NCBI GenBank assembly: GCA_029879665.1
Contig: JAOUPW010000164.1
Location: 1-5,512 of the forward strand
From: Rhodospirillales bacterium
Lineage (GTDB): Bacteria; Pseudomonadota; Alphaproteobacteria; Rhodospirillales; JAOUPW01
DNA: 5,512 bases
Direction of reading: 5' to 3'
This document shows positions 1 to 4,371 of the stretch, piece after piece. Each line of letters starts with the position of its first letter. Position 1 is the stretch's first letter. The position numbers and the translations under genes are program-made. The notes beneath the pieces are model-generated. The model worked only from the letters and a program-made list of their open reading frames with translations, was not told the DNA's origin and searched no databases.

Positions 1-589
1 GCACGTTGCCGGTCCACAGATCGCCGTGCAGCAACGACGGGTGGGCCGGTTCCCCGGTCCACCGCTCCAACCGCCCGGCCAGAGTTTCCAGCCGGGCCAT
101 CAGGGGCGCGGGCAGGCGCCCGGCGTCCAGCGCCTGCCGCCCTATGTGCAGCAATCGTTGGTCGCGGAAGAAATCGCGCCAGCGTTCCGTCCACGGGTTG
201 GGCTGGTCGAGGCCGCCGATCAGGGTGTCGCGTTCGAACCCGAAAGCCCCGGCGCGAATGTTGTGCAACGCCGCCAGCAATTCCGCCGCGTGCTCCTGGG
301 CGCCCGCCGTCAGTCCGCCGCCGGTTTCCACATATGTCATCAACAACAGGCCGGCTTCGGCGTGGAGCACGTCCGGCACCGGCAAAGATGAATGATCTTT
401 CAGGTAGCCGAGCATGAAGCCTTCGATGTCGAGGCCGCTGCCCGCGTCGCCGGCCTTGATTACCACGTGGGCGCCGTTTTCCAGGAGGGCGAGAAACACA
501 TCACCGACGCAGCCGCCGCCCATGGGCGACATGCGCGCCGGACGGGAACCGGCAATGCGTTCGATCCGGTCTTTCAGGTCGGGAGCCAC
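1..589 (-). CDS. Fructosamine/ribulosamine-3-kinase family protein, 3' end cut by window edge
   Basis: The reverse strand reads 196 codons with no stop, beginning at a GTG (589-587) and leaving the window before a stop. Visible family marks are a glycine-rich loop near residues 23-30 (MGGGCVGD), a likely ATP-contacting Lys45 in VVIKAG, the block FGFERDTLIGG...NPW..RW.DFFRDQR around 117-145 typical of the FN3K family, and the catalytic loop HGDLWTGN at 188-195 with Asp190 and Asn195. Family members are roughly 270-290 residues, so about the last third is missing. The family phosphorylates sugar-derived ketoamines on protein lysines, destabilising them so that the amine is recovered; many bacterial members prefer ribulosamines or erythrulosamines. 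The gene starts 11 bp after the phosphatase gene stop, so the two are very probably cotranscribed. There is no clear Shine-Dalgarno; an in-frame ATG at residue 20 would delete the conserved N-terminus, so GTG is preferred. The family is secure; the substrate is inferred. Confidence 0.88.
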   Translation of the reverse strand, partial: MAPDLKDRIERIAGSRPARMSPMGGGCVGDVFLALLENGAHVVIKAGDAGSGLDIEGFMLGYLKDHSSLPVPDVLHAEAGLLLMTYVETGGGLTAGAQEHAAELLAALHNIRAGAFGFERDTLIGGLDQPNPWTERWRDFFRDQRLLHIGRQALDAGRLPAPLMARLETLAGRLERWTGEPAHPSLLHGDLWTGNV

Positions 590-600
590 GGGGCCGCGCC

Positions 601-1074
601 CTACAGATGGTGCTTGCGGATGTGCGCGAGCAGGCCCCGGGAGGCTTCCTCGATCAGGTCGAGCACATGATCAAAACCGCCCGCGCCGCCGTAATAAGGA
701 TCGGGCACGTCCCTGGTTTCCGCGCCGGGGGCGAAATCCAGGAACAGATGCAGCCGGTGTTCTTCGCCATCGGGGCTGAGGGCGCGCAGATTACCGTGAT
801 TGTCCCGGTCCATGGCGAGGATGTAATCGAAGCGGGTGAAATCCTCGGCGATGGCCTGGCGCGCCCGCTGGCCGCTGAGGTCGACGCCGCGTTTGCGCGC
901 CGCCGCCTGGGAACGGCGGTCGGGGGGCTCGCCGACATGGTAGGCGCCGGTGCCCGCGGAATCGACGCCGATCATATCGCCCAGGCCTTCCCGTTCGATC
1001 AGGGTGCGGAACACGCCTTCGGCGGTGGGCGAACGGCAGATGTTGCCGAGACAGACGAACAGAACCTTGATCAA
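601..1074 (-). CDS. Low-molecular-weight protein-tyrosine-phosphatase family protein
   Basis: A 157-residue protein, the usual family length. The phosphate-binding loop VCLGNICRSPT sits at residues 7-17 with nucleophile Cys8 and Arg14, and the general-acid loop DVPDPYYGG at 122-130 supplies Asp125. The start is TTG (1074-1072): the family begins directly with the strand leading to the P-loop, no ATG is available nearby in frame, and a good Shine-Dalgarno (GGGAGA) lies about 6 nt upstream. The family hydrolyses phosphotyrosine or other low-mass phosphomonoesters in the cytoplasm. Bacterial members next to fructosamine-kinase genes are associated with deglycation, and a eukaryotic LMW-PTP is known to dephosphorylate protein-bound ribulosamine 5-phosphate, yielding the kinase's substrate. 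That role fits here because the kinase follows after 11 bp. It is less likely to serve exopolysaccharide export, as no tyrosine kinase or capsule gene is in view; an arsenate reductase role is also less likely. Family sure, substrate inferred. Confidence 0.95.
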   Translation of the reverse strand: MIKVLFVCLGNICRSPTAEGVFRTLIEREGLGDMIGVDSAGTGAYHVGEPPDRRSQAAARKRGVDLSGQRARQAIAEDFTRFDYILAMDRDNHGNLRALSPDGEEHRLHLFLDFAPGAETRDVPDPYYGGAGGFDHVLDLIEEASRGLLAHIRKHHL

Positions 1075-1080
1075 GCCGTT

Positions 1081-1086
1081 TCTCCC
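1081..1086 (-). promoter_or_regulatory. Ribosome binding site deciding the TTG start of the phosphatase gene
   Basis: The minus strand reads GGGAGA followed by AACGGC and then TTG. This purine-rich Shine-Dalgarno at ideal distance supports translation starting at the rare TTG codon, which places the P-loop cysteine at position 8 as usual in the family. Confidence 0.6.
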
Positions 1087-1109
1087 GTGGCCTTGTGGGT
1101 GAAGAGCAG

Positions 1110-1138
1110 ATTATCATGATGCGGCCTCGGAACGGCAA
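1110..1138 (-). promoter_or_regulatory. Putative sigma70-type promoter of the phosphatase-kinase operon
   Basis: On the minus strand TTGCCG (1138-1133, four of six matches to TTGACA) and GATAAT (1115-1110, five of six to TATAAT) are separated by 17 bp, the optimal spacing. The expected transcription start is near 1103, about 30 bases before the TTG start codon and upstream of the GGGAGA ribosome site. The -10 box overlaps a perfect 8-bp palindrome, ATCATGAT (1113-1120). This is a consensus match by eye only. Confidence 0.45.
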
Positions 1139-1172
1139 GGGCCGCGCCGCATGTCAGGGACCCGCAACACCC

Positions 1173-1892
1173 ATGAACGACCGAACCTCAGAATCCATCG
1201 TCATACTCACCGGTGCCGGCATTTCCAAGGAATCCGGGCTGTCCACCTTCCGCGACGCCGACGGCCTGTGGGCCCGGGTGAGGATCGAGGACGTGGCGAC
1301 GCCGGAAGCCTTCGCGCGCGACCCCGAAGCCGTGCTGGGCTTTTACAACGCCCGCCGTGCGAAGCTCGCCGGCGGCGGCATCGCGCCCAACGCCGCCCAT
1401 GAGGCGTTGGCCAGATTGGAAGCGGACTGGCCGGGGCCGGTGCTGGTGGTGACCCAGAACATCGACGACCTGCATGAACGGGCGGGCAGCAGGAACCTGA
1501 TCCACATGCACGGCGAGCTGTTGAAAATCCGCTGCCTCGCCTGCCATGAGATTATCGCTTGGCGCGACGACATTACGACTGCCACCGCCTGTCCCCATTG
1601 CGCCGAAACGGGCGGCCTGCGTCCGCACGTGGTGTGGTTCGGCGAAATGCCGTTGCAGATGGAGGCCATCGCCGCCGCGCTCGATGCCTGCGGACTGTTC
1701 ATTTCCATCGGCACCTCGGGCAACGTTTATCCGGCGGCCGGATTCGTGCAACAGGTGCGGGGCCGGGCGCACACGCTGGAACTCAACCTGGAACCTTCGG
1801 AAGGCGCAACCCTGTTCGCCGAAAGCGATTACGGGCCGGCGACCGGGATCGTGCCCCGGGCGGTGGAACGGATATTGTCGGAAGGCTGGTGA
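1173..1892 (+). CDS. cobB: NAD-dependent protein deacylase, class III sirtuin (CobB/SIRT5 type)
   Basis: A 239-residue Sir2 protein. In order: NAD-binding GAGISKESGLSTFRD (residues 14-28); Tyr58 and Arg61 in FYNARR, the Tyr-x-x-Arg pair that marks class III sirtuins and recognises acidic acyl groups; TQNIDDLHERAG (94-105); catalytic His113 in HMHGEL; a complete zinc site Cys121, Cys124, Cys140, Cys143; then GTSGNVYPAAG and NLEPSE in the NAD pocket. It should remove succinyl or malonyl (and perhaps acetyl) groups from lysine, releasing nicotinamide and O-acyl-ADP-ribose, in the cytoplasm. The ATG at 1173 was chosen because the Rossmann strand begins a few residues later and AGGGA lies 12 nt upstream; the frame stays open back to a GTG at 1095 and ATGs at 1116/1119, but that extension is not family-like and would overlap the opposing promoter. 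It diverges from the phosphatase-kinase operon. Family and class are clear; in vivo targets are unknown. Confidence 0.95.
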   Translation: MNDRTSESIVILTGAGISKESGLSTFRDADGLWARVRIEDVATPEAFARDPEAVLGFYNARRAKLAGGGIAPNAAHEALARLEADWPGPVLVVTQNIDDLHERAGSRNLIHMHGELLKIRCLACHEIIAWRDDITTATACPHCAETGGLRPHVVWFGEMPLQMEAIAAALDACGLFISIGTSGNVYPAAGFVQQVRGRAHTLELNLEPSEGATLFAESDYGPATGIVPRAVERILSEGW

Positions 1893-1914
1893 GACATGGC
1901 CGGGTATATTCTTT

Positions 1915-1966
1915 AAGTTTGCATATCAATAAGTTTGCATATCAATAAGTTTGCATATCAATAAGT
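1915..1966. repeat. Perfect 16-bp tandem repeat, 3.25 copies, upstream of the permease gene
   Basis: The unit AAGTTTGCATATCAAT occurs three times without a mismatch (1915-1930, 1931-1946, 1947-1962), followed by AAGT (1963-1966), the first four bases of a fourth copy. It is strongly AT-rich in a GC-rich setting. Each unit contains the short dyad TTG-N5-CAA. The array ends 9 bp before the permease ATG, so it lies in its promoter or 5' leader. It puts a TAA in frame ahead of that ATG (1946-1948), so the gene cannot start further upstream. It may be an operator array or a slippage-prone spacer; neither is shown. Confidence 0.97.
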
Positions 1967-1975
1967 AGAACAGCC

Positions 1976-2701
1976 ATGGAATTACCCGTTGACCTGATCG
2001 CCATTATCGCCGGTTGCGCCATTATTCTGATCGGCGCCATCGTCCAGACCGCGACCGGGATTGCCGCCGGCATCTTGACGGTGCCGGTATTGTTTATGAT
2101 CGATCCGATCTTTGTCCCGGGACCGATGTTGATTTCAAGCCTGTCGCTTATTTCCATTATGACGTGGCGGGGGCGGGCGCGGATCGAATACCGGCGGCTC
2201 AACATTATACTCGTGGGGGCCGCGATTGGCGCCGCTCTGGCCGCCGCCGTGCTCAGCGCCATCTCCGCTGATGGCTTCAAGTTGATATTCGGCGTGTTGC
2301 TGTTGGTTGCCGTGAGCGCCAGCGCCTGGGGGCACACGATTCCCGTGAACAAGAGGTCCATGTTCTTGGCCGGAATCACCGCGGCCTTCATGGGAACCAT
2401 CGCCGCCATTGGCGGCGTGGTGTTTGGGCTTTTGTATCAGAGGGAAATTGGTCCCGTTATGCGCGCCACCCTGGCATATCTTTACCTGACGGTGACGACT
2501 GTCATGCTTGGATTTATGTGGTTGGCGGGAAGCCTGGGGTGGCCGGAAGTCAAAGCCGGGGTTGTCTTGTTGCCGGGCTGGATTCTGGGGTACTTCCTGG
2601 CCGAGCGGTTGTCGGCCTTTCTTGATGGTGGGTATTTGCGGGTCACCATTCTCTCGTTTTCCGGGGGCAGCGCGTTGTTCCTGATCGCGCAGAACCTGTA
2701 A
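1976..2701 (+). CDS. TauE/SafE-family membrane permease (putative anion/sulfite exporter type)
   Basis: A 241-residue, very hydrophobic protein with about eight membrane segments near residues 7-27, 29-41 plus 48-63, 76-97, 100-118, 129-154, 163-184, 190-211 and 220-239. The first half holds the family-like stretch GIAAGILTVPVLFM with a following proline-rich turn (DPIFVPGP), and the second half repeats the pattern around AAFMGTIAAIGGVVFG, as expected for the internally duplicated TauE/SafE fold. Members sit in the inner membrane and are proposed to move sulfite, sulfoacetate or other small organic anions; the substrate cannot be read here because no sulfur or taurine gene is adjacent. A few sampled 60-base rows of this gene have about 47-60% GC against about 73% in a sirtuin row, which may reflect hydrophobic codons or separate acquisition. 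Its start lies just after a 16-bp tandem repeat and lacks a strong Shine-Dalgarno. Family likely; function inferred. Confidence 0.85.
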   Translation: MELPVDLIAIIAGCAIILIGAIVQTATGIAAGILTVPVLFMIDPIFVPGPMLISSLSLISIMTWRGRARIEYRRLNIILVGAAIGAALAAAVLSAISADGFKLIFGVLLLVAVSASAWGHTIPVNKRSMFLAGITAAFMGTIAAIGGVVFGLLYQREIGPVMRATLAYLYLTVTTVMLGFMWLAGSLGWPEVKAGVVLLPGWILGYFLAERLSAFLDGGYLRVTILSFSGGSALFLIAQNL

Positions 2702-2709
2702 GGGGGTCT

Positions 2710-3513
2710 CTACCAGCCCACAAGGCGGGCGCCGTCGAATTCCCCGAGGCGGTTTTGCGCCATTACCCGACCGACCGACTTGACATAGGCTTCCCGATCC
2801 TCGGCGTACACTGAAAGGTGCGGGACCAGGTCGCCGCCCCGGGGGGCGCCGTGTTCCCGTCGGCTTTTCTCCCGAGCCCGGCGGAGCGCCGCGTAGGCGG
2901 GATGGGTGTTGAGGTTGTACATGTAGGATTGCACCGAGTGGGAAATGGACGCGAATCCCAGAACCCGGAAACTGCCGTCCGCATCGCGGGGCTTGATGCC
3001 GGGGTCATCAGAATTGAACGTGCGCTCACCGAAAAAACTGTTGCCTTCGCGCACGAAGCGGGATGTCCCCCAACCGCTTTCCACCGCCGCCTGGGCCAGG
3101 GCCAGGGAAACCGGGATGATATCGATTCGCCGCAGCAGGGTTTCGCGATTCCCATCGTCAACGCCGAAGCGGGGCCCCAGTTCCTTCGCCGCCGTATCCG
3201 GGGAACGCCGAACGGTTTCGCGCAGCAGCAATAGCCGTTGGTTTTCCCGGATCACCAGGGGCAGAAGGATGCGGAGGAAGGCGGCCTTGCGTTCCTTGTT
3301 GTCGGTGATGTTGCCGAAGTCGACGGCGATGGCGTCGATGAACGGCGCCACCACCAGGCCGGTGCGCCGGACCCGGTCCAAATCGTATCCCGGCACCGAG
3401 TCCAGATCGACCAGCGTATGCTCCTCGCGTACGGGAAACATAACGGCGGCCAAGGCAAGCAAGGTCAGCACGATCCCGAGGACGAGGGCTTTAAAATATT
3501 CTTTCCTGGCCAT
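2710..3513 (-). CDS. bax: Bax-like protein with glucosaminidase (GH73-type) domain, membrane anchored
   Basis: A 267-residue protein from the ATG at 3513-3511. A basic N-terminus is followed by one hydrophobic segment (about residues 8-27), a signal anchor or uncleaved signal that would put the rest in the periplasm. Next comes the linker block KERKAAFLRILLPLVIRENQ (74-93), typical of Bax, then the catalytic-region motif ALAQAAVESGWGTSRFVREG (138-157) with probable catalytic Glu145, followed by NSFFGE. The C-terminal part HSVQSYMYNLNTHPAY and the YVKSVG helix also match the family. The domain belongs with enzymes that cleave N-acetylglucosamine linkages in peptidoglycan; the cellular role of Bax itself is poorly defined. 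The frame is open upstream to 3732, but that would run into the divergent glycosylase gene; an ATG at 3570 is a weaker alternative. It converges with the permease gene across 8 bp. E. coli-like members read NNLFGQW where this reads NSFFGERTF. Confidence 0.9.
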   Translation of the reverse strand: MARKEYFKALVLGIVLTLLALAAVMFPVREEHTLVDLDSVPGYDLDRVRRTGLVVAPFIDAIAVDFGNITDNKERKAAFLRILLPLVIRENQRLLLLRETVRRSPDTAAKELGPRFGVDDGNRETLLRRIDIIPVSLALAQAAVESGWGTSRFVREGNSFFGERTFNSDDPGIKPRDADGSFRVLGFASISHSVQSYMYNLNTHPAYAALRRAREKSRREHGAPRGGDLVPHLSVYAEDREAYVKSVGRVMAQNRLGEFDGARLVGW

Positions 3514-3638
3514 GAGAAGTCCGGTTGATTGGAGGGTCACGCTTTGGCGGCACACGACTTTCGTTATCATAGCCGGTGGATGGAACCTATATAAGCTGAT
3601 AAGGCTGCCGAACAGGCCACCCTTGTAAAAGAAATGCG
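3514..3638. promoter_or_regulatory. Divergent promoter region between bax-like and glycosylase genes
   Basis: These 125 bp must hold the signals for both outward genes. Minus strand: TATGAT (3571-3566) is a good -10 box for the bax-like gene but has only a poor -35 (TTATAT) 17 bp before it. Plus strand: TATATAA at 3588-3594 is a -10-like stretch for the glycosylase gene, and TTGGCG (3544-3549) with TATCAT (3565-3570) is another weak pair with a short 15-bp spacer. No convincing operator or terminator was seen. Confidence 0.3.
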
Positions 3639-4256
3639 ATGAAAGATCTGACCGCCCTGCTGAACCAAGTCCGCGCCTGCGATCTGTGCCGCGATCACCT
3701 GCCCTTGGGACCGCGCCCAACGTTGCGGGCATCCGGGACGGCCCGCCTGCTGATCATCGGCCAGGCGCCGGGAACCCGGGTGCATGAAACCGGCGTGCCC
3801 TGGAACGACCGCTCCGGCGACCGGCTGCGTGCCTGGATGGGGATCGGACCGGAGAGGTTTTACGATGAGTCCCGTATCGCCATCGTTCCCGTGGGTTTCT
3901 GCTATCCCGGTCGGGACAAAAACGGCGGCGACAAGCCACCCCGGCCCGAATGCGCGCCCCATTGGCATCCCCGCCTTCTGCCGGCGCTGACGCAGGTCCG
4001 CTTAACCCTGCTGGTGGGATCCTACGCACAGGCCTATGTGTTAAAAGAAAAACGACGGAAGAGCCTGACCGAAACCGTCCAGGCATGGCGGGACTACCTG
4101 CCGGAGACCTTCGTGCTGCCCCATCCCAGCTGGCGCAACACCGCCTGGCTCAGGAAAAATCCTTGGTTTGAAGAGGATCTGGTGCCCCATCTCCAACGCC
4201 GGGTGAGACTACAGGTGGCCGATGAACCCGAAATCCGCATAAGATCAACTGCCTGA
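3639..4256 (+). CDS. Uracil-DNA glycosylase superfamily protein with predicted [4Fe-4S] cluster
   Basis: A 205-residue member of the COG1573/family-4-like branch. Motif A is LLIIGQAPG (37-45) followed by TRVHETGVPWND; motif B is LPHPSWRN (160-167). Cysteines 14, 17, 88 and 105 have the spacing C-x2-C-x70-C-x16-C, matching the cluster ligands of family-4 enzymes. Blocks such as GFCYPG (86-91), PPRPECAPHWH (100-110) and LLVGSYAQ (124-131) resemble a group of conserved proteobacterial proteins annotated only as 'uracil-DNA glycosylase family'. The expected role is excision of uracil or another damaged base at the start of base-excision repair, but motif A has Gln42 where family 4 has Glu (GEAPG), so activity is not assured. 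The ATG at 3639 follows an A-rich leader (AAAAGAA) rather than a clear Shine-Dalgarno; it starts five residues before the conserved helix with the CxxC. A charged tail after about residue 188 looks lineage-specific. Transcribed alone. Confidence 0.88.
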   Translation: MKDLTALLNQVRACDLCRDHLPLGPRPTLRASGTARLLIIGQAPGTRVHETGVPWNDRSGDRLRAWMGIGPERFYDESRIAIVPVGFCYPGRDKNGGDKPPRPECAPHWHPRLLPALTQVRLTLLVGSYAQAYVLKEKRRKSLTETVQAWRDYLPETFVLPHPSWRNTAWLRKNPWFEEDLVPHLQRRVRLQVADEPEIRIRSTA

Positions 4257-4278
4257 TCCTTTTTAAGGGTATTTTATT
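4256..4278 (+). terminator. Possible weak intrinsic terminator after the glycosylase gene
   Basis: ATCCTT (4256-4261) can pair with AAGGGT (4265-4270) around a TTT loop, including one G-T wobble, and is followed by the T-rich ATTTTATT. The stem is short and low in GC, so termination would be weak; it overlaps the last base of the stop codon. It could equally be only AT-rich promoter DNA for the next gene. Confidence 0.3.
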
Positions 4279-4300
4279 CAGATTTCGCCATAGTAGCGCT

Positions 4301-4337
4301 GTGCCCGGCACTTGCGTAGAGGCACCGTGCCGGGCTC
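4301..4337. repeat. Cluster of GTGCC/GGCAC dyads upstream of the ATPase gene
   Basis: GTGCCCGGCAC (4301-4311) is a dyad with one central base, and its reverse complement recurs with one mismatch as GTGCCGGGCTC (4327-4337), 26 bp away. Between them, GGCACCGTGCC (4321-4331) is a further inverted pair. Read as RNA, GCCCGGCAC (4303-4311) pairs perfectly over 9 bp with GTGCCGGGC (4327-4335) around a 15-nt loop. There is no following T-run, so it is not an intrinsic terminator. It ends 19 bp before the first ATG candidate of the ATPase and may be an operator or leader hairpin. Confidence 0.75.
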
Positions 4338-4371
4338 TCGGGCCTGCTTCGGGATCATGGGAACACCCGCA

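Noticed and set aside
6..670. Several plus-strand open frames of 92-129 codons over the kinase gene
   Set aside because: They mutually overlap, are antisense to a recognised kinase, and have skewed Arg/Ser/Pro composition.
607..1119. A 170-codon plus-strand open frame opposite the phosphatase gene
   Set aside because: Antisense shadow of a gene with intact active-site motifs; it runs through the promoter and shows no family features.
1095..1172. N-terminal extension of the sirtuin from a GTG at 1095
   Set aside because: Class III sirtuins begin just before the first Rossmann strand, and the extension is unlike the family and overlaps the opposing promoter.
1188..1772. A 194-codon minus-strand open frame opposite the sirtuin gene
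   Set aside because: Antisense shadow of the sirtuin; low-complexity His/Gly/Arg-rich translation without a domain.
1915..1966. A CRISPR array
   Set aside because: The 16-bp units abut directly with no spacers and there are no cas genes.
2945..3628. A 227-codon plus-strand open frame opposite the bax-like gene
   Set aside because: Arg/Ser-rich complement of a well-supported gene, with no recognisable domain.
3634..3642. A two-codon minimal ORF (ATG CGA TGA) overlapping the glycosylase start
   Set aside because: Too short to distinguish from chance; no leader-peptide or hairpin context.
3514..3732. N-terminal extension of the bax-like protein by 73 residues
   Set aside because: It would overlap the first 94 bases of the divergent glycosylase gene, and the signal-anchor start MARKEYF is family-like.
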